Source of the DNA: Streptomyces hygroscopicus
GTDB lineage: Bacteria > Actinomycetota > Actinomycetes > Streptomycetales > Streptomycetaceae
Length of the DNA: 64,000 nucleotides
NCBI GenBank assembly: GCA_002021875.1
Contig: CP018627.1
Coordinates: forward strand, 7,130,001 to 7,194,000
Direction: 5' to 3'
Part shown: positions 52,384 through 60,951 of the stretch, in pieces
Numbering within the stretch: position 1 is the first letter of the stretch
Layout: every line of letters begins with the position of its first letter
Translations under genes and position numbers: made by a program
The notes under the pieces: generated by a model
What the model saw: only the letters and a program-made list of their open reading frames with translations
Told to the model about the DNA's origin: nothing
Database searches by the model: none

Positions 52384-54015
52384 ATGGTCCGTAAACAATC
52401 AGACGACGAAGCGCCATCCGCTTCGATATCGGCTCAGGCCCCGGGGGCGGCCGAGAAGCCTGCCAAGGCCGAGCCGAAGCAGCGCAGCACCAGCGTGGTG
52501 ATCTTCGCGCTGATGATCGCGATGCTGCTCGCGATGCTCGACAACATGATCGTGGGCACCGCGATGCCGACCATCGTCGGCGAGCTGGGGGGCCTCGAAC
52601 ACCTCTCCTGGGTGGTGACCGCGTACACCCTGGCCACCGCCGCCTCGACCCCCATCTGGGGCAAGCTCGGCGACATGTACGGCCGTAAGGGCGTCTTCCT
52701 CACCTCCATCGCGGTCTTCCTCGGCGGCTCGGCCCTGTCCGGCATGGCGCAGAGCATGAATGAGCTGATCGGCTTCCGGGCCATCCAGGGCCTGGGCGCG
52801 GGTGGCCTGATGGTCGGCGTGATGGCGATCATCGGTGACCTGGTGCCGCCCCGGGAGCGTGGCCGCTACCAGGGCATCATGGCCGGTGTGATGGCCGTGG
52901 CCATGATCGGTGGCCCGCTGGTCGGCGGCACCCTCACCGACCACCTCGGCTGGCGCTGGATCTTCTACATCAACCTCCCGCTCGGCGCCATCGCCCTCGC
53001 GGCGATCACGGCGGTGCTGCACCTGCCGAAGAAGCGCGCCCAGGGGCGGATCGACTACACCGGTGCGGCCCTGCTGACCGTGGGCATCACCGCGCTCGTG
53101 CTGATCACCACGTGGGGCGGCAACGAGTACGACTGGGGTTCGGCCCAGATCCTCGGGCTCGGCGCGCTCGGTGTCCTCTCGCTCGTCGCGTTCGTCTTCG
53201 TCGAGCAGCGGGTGGCCGAGCCCGTGCTGCCGCTGCACATCTTCCGTAACGCCAACTTCACGCTGGTCACCGCCATCGGCTTCCTCGTCGGTTTCGTGAT
53301 GTTCGGCTCGACCACCTTCCTGCCGCTCTACCAGCAGACCGTCCAGGGCGCCACGGCCACCAACTCCGGGCTGCTGCTGCTCCCGATGCTGCTGGGCATG
53401 CTGGTCGTCTCGCTGTTCGCGGGCCGGTTCACCACCCAGACCGGCAAGTACAAGATCTTCCCGATCATCGGCGGCTTCCTGATCACCACCGGGATGTTCC
53501 TGCTGTCCACGATGGACACCGAGACCACCCGCTTCAGCTCCGGCCTCTACATGGCGGTGCTCGGCATGGGCATGGGCTGCCTCATGCAGACGACCATGCT
53601 CGTGGCGCAGAACAGCGTCGAGATGAAGGACATGGGCGTCGGCAGCTCGTCCGCCACCCTCTTCCGCACCCTGGGCGGCTCCTTCGGTGTCGCCATCCTC
53701 GGCGCCCTGTTCACCAGCCAGGTGCGGGACACCATGGCCGAGCGGGCCGGTGGGAAGGCGGCGGCCGTCACCTCCGGGAGCGCCCAGCTCGACCCGGCCA
53801 GCCTCAAGAAGCTGCCGCCGGGGATCCGGGACGCGTACACCCACGCGGTGGCCAGCGGTGCGCACCAGGTGTTCCTGTGGGGCGCGCTGATCAGCATCAT
53901 CGGCTTCCTCGCGGCCTGGTTCGTCAAGGAGGTCCCGCTGCGCGGGGGCCCCGCCAAGTCCGCCGACGGCGACGAGGCCACGGCCCAGGCGGCGCCGGTC
54001 GCCGAGACCGTCTGA
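52384..54015 (+). CDS. DHA2-type MFS drug exporter (EmrB/QacA family)
   Basis: A 543-residue exporter with 14 predicted membrane segments: motif D1-like MLDNMIVGTAMPTIVGELGG after helix 1, motif A GKLGDMYGRKGVF and motif C region GVMAVAMIGGPLVGG. It uses the proton gradient to expel lipophilic compounds. ATG 52384 has GGGGAG 9 nt upstream. Control by the divergent TetR is very likely. Confidence 0.93.
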   Translation: MVRKQSDDEAPSASISAQAPGAAEKPAKAEPKQRSTSVVIFALMIAMLLAMLDNMIVGTAMPTIVGELGGLEHLSWVVTAYTLATAASTPIWGKLGDMYGRKGVFLTSIAVFLGGSALSGMAQSMNELIGFRAIQGLGAGGLMVGVMAIIGDLVPPRERGRYQGIMAGVMAVAMIGGPLVGGTLTDHLGWRWIFYINLPLGAIALAAITAVLHLPKKRAQGRIDYTGAALLTVGITALVLITTWGGNEYDWGSAQILGLGALGVLSLVAFVFVEQRVAEPVLPLHIFRNANFTLVTAIGFLVGFVMFGSTTFLPLYQQTVQGATATNSGLLLLPMLLGMLVVSLFAGRFTTQTGKYKIFPIIGGFLITTGMFLLSTMDTETTRFSSGLYMAVLGMGMGCLMQTTMLVAQNSVEMKDMGVGSSSATLFRTLGGSFGVAILGALFTSQVRDTMAERAGGKAAAVTSGSAQLDPASLKKLPPGIRDAYTHAVASGAHQVFLWGALISIIGFLAAWFVKEVPLRGGPAKSADGDEATAQAAPVAETV

Positions 54016-54071
54016 CCTACGGCCTCTGAGGGACCACCTCCCTGTCAGTGGGGCATGACAGCATCGGCCCC

Positions 54072-54578
54072 ATGGTGACCTCGCCGGACGAGGCGCGGCT
54101 GGCGCATCTGCGCCGGCTGCGCCTCGCGAAGGACGTGATGGACCGCGACTGGGCCGAGCCGCTCGACCTGGAGGCGGTCGCCGCGCATGCCGGCTATTCG
54201 CGCTATCACTTCATCCGCGCCTTCAAGGGCGCCTACGGATCCACGCCCGGTCAGTATCTGACCCGGCGCCGCATCGAGCGGGCCGAGGAGCTGCTGCGCT
54301 CGGCCAATCTCTCGGTGACCGAGATCTGCTCGCTCGTCGGCTTCAGCAGCCTCGGCACGTTCTCGACGAGCTTCAAGAAGCAGACCGGGCTCACCCCCAG
54401 CGCCTACCGGGACCGATACGTCGGCCGGGCCGCGGGGGTCATACCGGGGTGTTACGCCATGCTGTGGTACGGCGGGCGCGATGCCCCCGCGATCCGCTCC
54501 CAGGCCCGTGCTGCCGCGGCCGGTGGCCCCGCGGCCGGTGGTGCCGCGGCCGGTGGCGCCGAGGACAGCAATTCTTGA
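54072..54578 (+). CDS. AraC-family transcriptional regulator
   Basis: A 168-residue protein made of little more than the AraC DNA-binding domain: two helix-turn-helices, LDLEAVAAHAGYSRYHFIRA (about 33-52) and VTEICSLVGFSSLGTFSTSF (about 82-101), followed by a low-complexity tail with three 15-bp repeats (54523-54567, AAAGGPAAGG). ATG 54072 or GTG 54048. It precedes a VOC protein gene by 81 nt; together they recall two-gene AraC/VOC units of Streptomyces. Confidence 0.88.
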   Translation: MVTSPDEARLAHLRRLRLAKDVMDRDWAEPLDLEAVAAHAGYSRYHFIRAFKGAYGSTPGQYLTRRRIERAEELLRSANLSVTEICSLVGFSSLGTFSTSFKKQTGLTPSAYRDRYVGRAAGVIPGCYAMLWYGGRDAPAIRSQARAAAAGGPAAGGAAAGGAEDSNS

Positions 54579-54659
54579 GAAGCGGGCCGGACCGCCCGCT
54601 GCCTACGGTGGCGATGTCGCGACGACGCGCGATCCATCCCGATACCTCCGGAGGCAGCA

Positions 54660-55127
54660 ATGATCAAGGGGATGTCCATCGTCACCGTCTGGGTCCTCGA
54701 CCAGGACCGGGCCAAGGAGTTCTACACCGAGAAGCTGGGCTTCGAGGTCCGCACCGACATGAGCATCGGCGGGGACGGCGAGGGCGGCGGTATGCGCTGG
54801 CTGACGGTCGGCGCCAAGGATCAGCCGGATGTGCAGCTCACCCTGATGGTGCCCAGCTCGCCGGGGCTCGACCCGGAGTCCGCCGAAGCCCTCAGGACGC
54901 TGGTCGCCAAGGGCGTGCTCGGCGCCGGGGTGTTCACCACCGATGACATTCACCGGGACTACGAGGCGCTCAAGGCCAAGGGCGTGGAGTTCGTCCAGGA
55001 GCCCCAGGAGCGTCCGTACGGCACCGAGGCGCTCTTCCGCGACGACTCCGGCAACTGGTTCTCGTTCACCCAGCCCCGCGAGGAGATGGACTTCAGCAAG
55101 CCCTGGGACGGCTGCGTCTCGGACTGA
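54660..55127 (+). CDS. VOC-family (glyoxalase/bleomycin-resistance fold) protein
   Basis: A 155-residue VOC protein: beta-alpha-beta-beta-beta modules starting MIKGMSIVTVWVLDQDRAKE and ending FRDDSGNWFSFTQP, the latter holding a likely metal-site Asp/Asn region. GGAGG lies before the ATG. VOC proteins bind metals or small molecules as isomerases, dioxygenases or drug-binding proteins. Its stop is 4 nt from that of convergent cseC. Confidence 0.9.
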   Translation: MIKGMSIVTVWVLDQDRAKEFYTEKLGFEVRTDMSIGGDGEGGGMRWLTVGAKDQPDVQLTLMVPSSPGLDPESAEALRTLVAKGVLGAGVFTTDDIHRDYEALKAKGVEFVQEPQERPYGTEALFRDDSGNWFSFTQPREEMDFSKPWDGCVSD

Positions 55128-55131
55128 GCGC

Positions 55132-56487
55132 TCAGTCCGGCACCTCGATGATCGGGAAGCTGCCGGTGTTGGTGGGCGCGGACTCCGGCAGCCAGAGCAC
55201 GGCGACCGCGCCCCGGCACTCGCCGTCCGTGCCGTCCTTGCCGTTCATCCCGTCCGTCCCGTCCGTTCCATCCGGTCCGTCCAGCACCGGATCGGCGTTG
55301 CGGAACGTCAGCCGGGCGCCCAGCACCCGCGCCTGGCCCGCGGCTATGGTCAGCCCCAGGCCGTGCCCGGTGCCCGCGCGGTCCTTGCTGCCGGTGCGGA
55401 ACCGGCTCGGCCCGTCCTTCAGCAGCTCCTCCGGGAACCCGGGGCCGTGGTCGCGGACGCGCAGCACCCGTCCCTCGACGGTGACCTCGAAGGGCGGCTT
55501 GCCGTGCCGGGCGGCGTTGGCGAGCAGATTGCCCATGATCCGCTCCAGCCGCCGGGGGTCGGTGGAGACATGGGCGTCACGCGCCACGTTGATCACCGCG
55601 TCGGGGGCCACCGTCCGGACCCGGCGGGCGATGAACTCGGCCACGGCTATCTCCTGGAGCTCCGCGCGCTCCGCGAAGCCGTCCAGCCGCGCGACCTCCA
55701 GGACGTCCTCGACCAGGGTGCGCATCGCCTGCGCCCGGTCCCGTACCAGCTCGGTGGGGCGGCCCGGCGGCAGCAGTTCGGCGGCCGTGAGCAGCCCGGT
55801 GACCGGGGTGCGCAGCTCATGCGCGATATCGGCGGTGACCCGGCGCTCCGCCTCCAGCCGCTGCTGCAGTGCCTCGGCCATGCCGTCGACCGCGCGCGCC
55901 AGATCGTCGGTCTCATCGCGCACCCGGCCGCCGATCGCCTCGCGTACCCGGACCTCGGAGTCGCCCTCGGCCAGCTTGCGGGCGGCGGTGGCCGCCTTGC
56001 GCAGCCGCCGGGAGAGCTGGTCGCCGACGAGCACACCGAGCGCGATACCGCCCATCACCACCGCCACCGAGCCGATCAGCAGCACCCGGTCGAGGTCGTT
56101 GAGGACGGCGAAGCGGTCCTGGAACTTGGTGTGGACGGACAGCACCTTGCCGTTCCGCAGCGGCACCGAGGCCCACACCTCGGGGGTGCCGGTGCCGGAG
56201 TCCTCCAGATAGGTGGCGCGCTGGCCGCGCCACGCCTCCTTCTTGAGCTGATCGGGCAGCTTGGGGTCGTCCAGCTTGGCGCCGAAGCCCAGCACCCGGG
56301 ACTGCTCGTACCACCGCTGGGCGACCTTCACCCGCTCGTCCATCACGGTGCGGCTGTTGTCGAGCATCGAGACGCGGGCCGCGTTGTGGACGACGAGGCT
56401 CAGCACGACCGCGACGAGCGTGCTCACCGCCGCGATGGCGAGGCTGACCTTCCACCGCAGGCCACTGCGGAGTGCGAATCGCCCCAA
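55132..56487 (-). CDS. cseC: CseC, sensor histidine kinase of the SigE envelope-stress system
   Basis: A 451-residue kinase: helices about 13-35 and 133-155 flanking an extracellular sensor of about 100 residues, HAMP, H-box ADIAHELRTPV with His223, N-box LLANAARHG and G-boxes DHGPGFP and GHGLGLTIA. Starts at TTG 56487, 7 nt after the cseB stop. It activates CseB when the cell wall is disturbed, for example by lipid-II-binding antibiotics. A Gly/Asp-rich repeat insert (DGPDGTDGTDGMNGKDGTDG) sits near the C-terminus, after the catalytic boxes. Confidence 0.93.
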   Translation of the reverse strand: MGRFALRSGLRWKVSLAIAAVSTLVAVVLSLVVHNAARVSMLDNSRTVMDERVKVAQRWYEQSRVLGFGAKLDDPKLPDQLKKEAWRGQRATYLEDSGTGTPEVWASVPLRNGKVLSVHTKFQDRFAVLNDLDRVLLIGSVAVVMGGIALGVLVGDQLSRRLRKAATAARKLAEGDSEVRVREAIGGRVRDETDDLARAVDGMAEALQQRLEAERRVTADIAHELRTPVTGLLTAAELLPPGRPTELVRDRAQAMRTLVEDVLEVARLDGFAERAELQEIAVAEFIARRVRTVAPDAVINVARDAHVSTDPRRLERIMGNLLANAARHGKPPFEVTVEGRVLRVRDHGPGFPEELLKDGPSRFRTGSKDRAGTGHGLGLTIAAGQARVLGARLTFRNADPVLDGPDGTDGTDGMNGKDGTDGECRGAVAVLWLPESAPTNTGSFPIIEVPD

Positions 56488-56493
56488 CGCCGC

Positions 56494-57201
56494 TCAGCCC
56501 TTGAGCTTGTAGCCGAAGCCGCGGACCGTCTCGATCCGGTCCTGGCCTATCTTGCCGCGCAGCCGCTGCACATGGACGTCCACGACCCGGGTGTCCCCGC
56601 CCCAGCCGTACTCCCAGACCCGCTCCAGCAGCCGGTCACGGGAGAGCACGGTGCCGGGCGCGGCCGAGAACTCCAGCAGCAGCCGCATCTCGGTCGGGGT
56701 GAGCGCGACCTGCCGGCCGCCCTTGCGGACCTCCATGCCCTCGGGGTCCACCTCCAGATCGCCGAAGCACAGCACCCCGCCGTCGGGCTCCTCGGGAACG
56801 GCCTCCGCGCCCCGCCCGCCGGGGCCGCTGGCATGGCCGAAGCGGCGCAGTACGGCCCGGATGCGGGCGACCAGTACGGCGCCGTCGAAGGGCTTGGTCA
56901 CATAGTCGTCGGCGCCGGCTTCGAGGCCGAGCACCACATCGATCGAGTCGGCGCGCGCGGAGAGCATGATCACGGGCACGGTGGACTCATCGCGGATCCG
57001 GCGGCACAGGCTGACCCCGTCCAGGCCCGGAACCATCACATCGAGCAGCGCGATATCGGGGCGGTCGGCGCGGAAGCGCTCGAGACCGGTCAACCCGTCG
57101 GGTGCGGCCGTCACGAGAAAGCCATCGCGCTCCAGAGCGAGCTGCGTGGCTTCACGGATCACATCGTCGTCCTCGACGAAGAGCACATGGGTTTCGGCCA
57201 C
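56494..57201 (-). CDS. cseB: CseB, OmpR-family response regulator controlling sigE
   Basis: A 235-residue regulator: receiver with Asp54 (LLDVMVPGLDG) and winged helix (ALTPTEMRLLLEFSAAPGTV, RVVDVHVQRLRGK). GTG 57201, 9 nt after the cseA stop. In S. coelicolor phosphorylated CseB activates the sigE promoter. The repeats at 58703-58742 upstream of sigE are its probable boxes. Confidence 0.94.
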   Translation of the reverse strand: MAETHVLFVEDDDVIREATQLALERDGFLVTAAPDGLTGLERFRADRPDIALLDVMVPGLDGVSLCRRIRDESTVPVIMLSARADSIDVVLGLEAGADDYVTKPFDGAVLVARIRAVLRRFGHASGPGGRGAEAVPEEPDGGVLCFGDLEVDPEGMEVRKGGRQVALTPTEMRLLLEFSAAPGTVLSRDRLLERVWEYGWGGDTRVVDVHVQRLRGKIGQDRIETVRGFGYKLKG

Positions 57202-57210
57202 AGCCTCGGT

Positions 57211-57936
57211 TCAGCCTTCCGTTCCGTCGTCGGCGCTCACGGACGGCGCCGGGGTCGCCTCTTCCGTGGGCACATTCTTGCTGTAGTCGGTGCGCTTGCG
57301 GGACAGCACGTCGAACGTCCTGTCCGCCTCGGTCCAGCGGTAGGTGATCACGGCCTCGCTCGAAGGGCAGCAGACCGAGTCACCGGAGGTGTAGGCGAGC
57401 TTGGTCACCCGCAGCTCGTCCTTGGCGATGTCGGCGTAGACGGGCGGCTGCTCGTCGCTGAACACGTTCTCGTACCGGTCGCCCGCCTTGCGGTAGACAT
57501 ACGAGCCGATGCCGAAGCCATCGCCGCAGGTCATCACGTTGATGACCAGGTCGGAGGCGCTGGCGCCGGTCAGCTTGCCATACGTCACGTCCACCGGGTA
57601 GCCCTTGATCTGCTGCTTGCCCTCGGGCTCCTTGCCCTTGGGGCAGGGCTTGAGGTTCGCCTTCAGATCGTCACTGACGTTCGGATCCGTCTTGACCAGC
57701 TTGATCGCGTCGACCTTCTGCCCGGCCGGTGACGGCCGGCCCGAGGCGTGGCCACCCGCGTACGAGCCCGGGTCCGCGGCGGCCCACTCGGTGCGCGCCG
57801 GTCCCTCCTTGCGCACACCCTCGCTCGCGGCGCCGCATCCGGCCAGCATCCAGCCGCCGGCGGCCGCGAGGCCCACGACCGCACCGCCGGTGATCATGGC
57901 TGTCCTGCTGGGAGAGGCCCTGGTCAGGCCGCGCAC
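57211..57936 (-). CDS. cseA: CseA, lipoprotein of the SigE-Cse system
   Basis: A 241-residue lipoprotein with lipobox LAGC (Cys34) and an extracytoplasmic domain with four or more Cys (KPCPKG, VMTCGDG, SVCCPSS). In S. coelicolor CseA dampens the CseB/CseC response from outside the membrane. GTG 57936 lies inside the end of sigE, with CAGGAA just upstream, so the genes are coupled; a start at ATG 57897 would cut the signal peptide short. Confidence 0.92.
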   Translation of the reverse strand: MRGLTRASPSRTAMITGGAVVGLAAAGGWMLAGCGAASEGVRKEGPARTEWAAADPGSYAGGHASGRPSPAGQKVDAIKLVKTDPNVSDDLKANLKPCPKGKEPEGKQQIKGYPVDVTYGKLTGASASDLVINVMTCGDGFGIGSYVYRKAGDRYENVFSDEQPPVYADIAKDELRVTKLAYTSGDSVCCPSSEAVITYRWTEADRTFDVLSRKRTDYSKNVPTEEATPAPSVSADDGTEG

Positions 57937-58535
57937 CGTTCCTGCCCCCGCTCCTGGCGGCCGCGCCGGACCCGACCCGTGTGCTGCCGGACGTTCCCGG
58001 TCCGCTTGCCTTCCTCGTCCCGACGGCCGAGCGCGCGGGCGTCCAGATCGCGGTTTTCCAGCTCCTGCCGCAGCCGGGCCAGCGCCCGGTGCAGCGTGCT
58101 CTTGACCGTTCCGGTCGACATTCCGAGCGCCTCCGCGGTCTCTTCCGTCGTCATCTGCTCCCAGTGTCGCAGCACCACGACACTGCGCTGCTTGGGAGCC
58201 AGCACCGAGAGGATGTCCATCAGCAGGGCGCGGTCCGCGTGCTGCTCGGTGCTGTCCTCGACACTCGCCTCGGGAAGCTGCTCGGTGGGCACCTCGTCCA
58301 GCTTGCGGGCGCGCCACCACTCGGTACGGGTGTTGATCATCACGCGCCGGAGATAGGCGTCGGCGAGCGATTTGTCGGCTATGCCGTCCCAGCGGCCGTA
58401 GGTGCGCACCAAGGCGGTCTGGAGCAGGTCCTGTGCCTCGACCGGGTCCGGAATCAGCCGACGGGCGCTGCGCAGCAGCGCGTCCTGCCGATTCCGCACG
58501 TACTCCTCAAAGTCCAGAACATTGCTGCTGCTCAT
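57924..58535 (-). CDS. sigE: SigE, ECF sigma factor for cell-envelope stress
   Basis: A 203-residue ECF sigma: region 2 RRLIPDPVEAQDLLQTALVR and ADAYLRRVMINTRTEWWR, region 4 MTTEETAEALGMSTGTVKST. ATG 58535 follows GGAGG. Compared with remembered S. coelicolor SigE it carries a longer, Arg/Gly-rich C-terminus before the common ending ERCAA. It transcribes cell-wall and membrane repair genes. There is no anti-sigma gene; control is by CseB on its promoter. Confidence 0.95.
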   Translation of the reverse strand: MSSSNVLDFEEYVRNRQDALLRSARRLIPDPVEAQDLLQTALVRTYGRWDGIADKSLADAYLRRVMINTRTEWWRARKLDEVPTEQLPEASVEDSTEQHADRALLMDILSVLAPKQRSVVVLRHWEQMTTEETAEALGMSTGTVKSTLHRALARLRQELENRDLDARALGRRDEEGKRTGNVRQHTGRVRRGRQERGQERCAA

Positions 58536-58702
58536 GGTGTGCAGCCTCCATCCCGCTGTTTCCCCGCCGTTGATGTGCCGCCCTGTCGGTCGGCGCGAGA
58601 AGGACGCTACGGAGGCGCTGTTGCGGCGCCATGCGCATCCGGGCCTCGGCGAATGCACAGCTACCCATAGGTTGTGTAACAACGGAACCCGGCTCGACCG
58701 AG

Positions 58703-58742
58703 TGTCAGAACCGGGTCCTGGGAGTGTCACAGGTCTGTCACA
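58703..58742 (-). promoter_or_regulatory. Direct TGTCA repeats phased at 11 bp upstream of sigE (probable CseB boxes)
   Basis: TGTCACA occurs at 58725-58731 and 58736-58742, 11 bp apart, and TGTCAGA at 58703-58709, exactly two turns (22 bp) from the first. On the sigE strand these read TGTGACA or TCTGACA. They lie 170-210 nt before the sigE ATG. OmpR-family regulators bind such phased direct repeats, and CseB is the only known activator of sigE. Confidence 0.62.
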
Positions 58743-58767
58743 GACAGGGCCGTGACGACGAATTTTC

Positions 58768-59694
58768 TCAGGTCAGCGGCAGTCGGTAGAGGCCGCCCGA
58801 GAGCGGTTCCACCAGCCCGTCGGAGACCAGTCCGTCGAGCGCGCGGGCCCGCTGCACCGGCTCGTCCCACACCTGGTCCAGCGTCGCCTGCGGTACGGGT
58901 GTCACCGTCCCCCGCAACACCGCGAGCAGCTTGCCGCGCACCTGACGGTCCGTACCGGCGTAGGTCTGGCCGCGCCGCGGCGGTCCGTCGTGCTCCGGGG
59001 AACCGGCCTGGCGCCAGGCGCAGAGCGCGGCGATCGGGCAGCGGGCGCAGTCGGGGGTGCGGGCCGTGCAGACCAGCGCGCCCAGCTCCATCGTGGCGGC
59101 CGCCCAGCGCGCCGCGGTCGGCTCGTCGCCGGGGAGCAGGGTGCGGGCCAGCTTGCGCTCGGCGGCGGTCGTGGCGTTCGGCGGGTACTGCGCACCGCCG
59201 ACCGCGCGCGCGAACACCCGGCGGACATTGGTGTCCAGGACCGGATGGCGCTGGCCGTACGCGAACGAGGCCACAGCCGCCGCCGTGTACTCACCCACCC
59301 CCGGCAGCGCCAGCAACTGGGCGTGCTCGCGCGGTACGTCACCGCCGTGCCGCTCCCTTATGGCGGCCGCGGCGCCGTGCAGCCGCAGCGCCCGGCGCGG
59401 ATAGCCGAGCCGGCCCCAGGCGCGGACCGCCTCACCGGGCGGTTCCGCGGCCAGGTCGGCCGGGCGCGGCCAGCGGGCGAGCCACTGCTCGTACACCGGC
59501 AGCACCCGGTTCACCGGGGTCTGCTGGAGCATGAACTCGCTCACCATCACGCCCCAGGCACCGGCCTCGGGGCGACGCCAGGGGAGGTCGCGCGCGTGCG
59601 CGTCGAACCAGTCGATGACGGGCCGGTGCAGGACGGCTCCGTCGGGGTCGGGGGATGCGGCGGCCGGGACGGCGGAAGCGGAAATGGCAGTCAT
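58768..59694 (-). CDS. mutY: MutY, A/G-specific adenine DNA glycosylase
   Basis: A 308-residue glycosylase: catalytic Glu53 (SEFMLQQT), helix-hairpin-helix LPGVGEYTAAAV (about 130-141), catalytic Asp154 (VLDTNVRRV) and the [4Fe-4S] motif C-x6-C-x2-C-x5-C at Cys209, 216, 219 and 225. It removes adenine paired with 8-oxoguanine. The C-terminal NUDIX-like recognition domain is short, as in other Streptomyces MutY. ATG 59694. Its neighbour across a few kilobases is disA. Confidence 0.95.
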   Translation of the reverse strand: MTAISASAVPAAASPDPDGAVLHRPVIDWFDAHARDLPWRRPEAGAWGVMVSEFMLQQTPVNRVLPVYEQWLARWPRPADLAAEPPGEAVRAWGRLGYPRRALRLHGAAAAIRERHGGDVPREHAQLLALPGVGEYTAAAVASFAYGQRHPVLDTNVRRVFARAVGGAQYPPNATTAAERKLARTLLPGDEPTAARWAAATMELGALVCTARTPDCARCPIAALCAWRQAGSPEHDGPPRRGQTYAGTDRQVRGKLLAVLRGTVTPVPQATLDQVWDEPVQRARALDGLVSDGLVEPLSGGLYRLPLT

Positions 59695-60029
59695 CGCTCT
59701 CGATCCTGGCACGACGGGACGGTTTGCGGGCGCGCTGGGCGCGGGCGTTCGGGTCGAGCCGCGCCAGTCGTTGCCAAATCGTGCAATACGGGCGTCCGCG
59801 CGGGAACGGATGGCCGCTTTCCGCGCCCGGGTGCGGTCTTTCCGCCCCCTCAGGGTGGCCGCGGGGCGACTCAGGGGCGTCTGGGGGGCGTCTTGGGGCG
59901 ACTCGTGGCGGCCCGGTGGCGGACTTATGGCGGTCTCATGTGCGGGATCCGGTCGGATCATGAGAAAAGAAGGGAACGGGGCGGGGGTTATTGGCCGGTA
60001 GAGCTCCCGATCTCTCGTAGAGTTTCCGC
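59695..60029. other. Divergent intergenic region, mutY to secreted-protein gene
   Basis: 335 bp without a supported gene. It includes several imperfect GGGGCGACTC/GGGGCGTCT repeats (about 59873-59905) and an AT-richer segment about 59958-60010. TAGAGT (60018-60023) ends 6 nt before the GTG at 60030 and should be its -10. Confidence 0.55.
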
Positions 60030-60887
60030 GTGGGATCTCTGCGCAATCCGATCGGGCCGCTTCCCTCCTCCATTTACTGGCGGCGGAGGATCGTTGGGCT
60101 GGCCCTGTTCGTCGTCATCGTGCTCCTGGTCATCTGGGCCTTCGGCTGGGGTGGTTCGGGCGGTGGCGGAAGTGACGAGGGCAAGGGATCGGGCGGCGGG
60201 GGACCCGCGAGCACGATCACCCCGGGGCCCTCCTCATCCGGGCCGGTGAACAGCGAACGGCCGGGCGGGCGCGACGAGTCGGACAACGGCGGATCGGGCT
60301 CCGGCGACTCCGGCGGCAGCGGCGGTGGCTCGGACGACGGCGGTACGGACGCGGGCGGCGGTGGCGGGGGCGGCAGCGGCTCCGGCGGCGCGGGGGGCTC
60401 CTCGGGCGGCGGCGCGGGCGGTGGCATCGGCACCGGGACCGGACCGGGTCTGCCCGCCGGGTCGAGCCTGCCGGACTGCCGCCCCGGCGACGCGGAGTTG
60501 ACGGTGCGCAGCGTCAAGGACTCCAAGCTCAAGAACACCTGGGCGCCGGGGGAGAAGCCCACCTTCGAGATCGTCGTGAAGAACACCAAGTCGAACTCCT
60601 GCAAGATCGACTTCGGGCGCGCGGCGGCCTCGCTGACCATCACGGACGCCAAGAACGCCCACGTCTGGGCCTCCGGCGACTGCCCCGAGGGCAGCGCCAC
60701 CGCGCTGGTCGAGGTGAAGGGCTCCGGCCAGACCAAGCGCACCGTGGAGTGGGACCGCAAGCGCAGCGCCGAGCACTGTGCCACCCCGTCGGGCAGCGCG
60801 TCGGCCAAGCCCGGCACCTATCTGGTCGAGGTGAAGGTGGACGGCCTCGGCACGGCCAAGGTGTCGTTCGTCCTCGAGAAGGACTGA
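60030..60887 (+). CDS. Gly/Ser-rich membrane-anchored secreted protein
   Basis: A 285-residue protein: one N-terminal membrane segment (IVGLALFVVIVLLVIWAFGW, about residues 21-40), a Gly/Ser linker of about 110 residues (GGGGGGGSGSGGAGG and the like) and an extracellular beta-sandwich-like domain of about 130 residues with three or four Cys (NSCKIDF, ASGDCPEG, EHCATPS). Common in Streptomyces near mutY and disA; function unknown. The GTG start has no ribosome-binding site and TAGAGT lies 6 nt before it. Confidence 0.88.
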   Translation: MGSLRNPIGPLPSSIYWRRRIVGLALFVVIVLLVIWAFGWGGSGGGGSDEGKGSGGGGPASTITPGPSSSGPVNSERPGGRDESDNGGSGSGDSGGSGGGSDDGGTDAGGGGGGGSGSGGAGGSSGGGAGGGIGTGTGPGLPAGSSLPDCRPGDAELTVRSVKDSKLKNTWAPGEKPTFEIVVKNTKSNSCKIDFGRAAASLTITDAKNAHVWASGDCPEGSATALVEVKGSGQTKRTVEWDRKRSAEHCATPSGSASAKPGTYLVEVKVDGLGTAKVSFVLEKD

Positions 60888-60951
60888 GCGGCGGCTACGA
60901 GGGCTGAAGCGCGGCGACAGCCATATGGAACACCTCGCAGAGGCGATGGGC

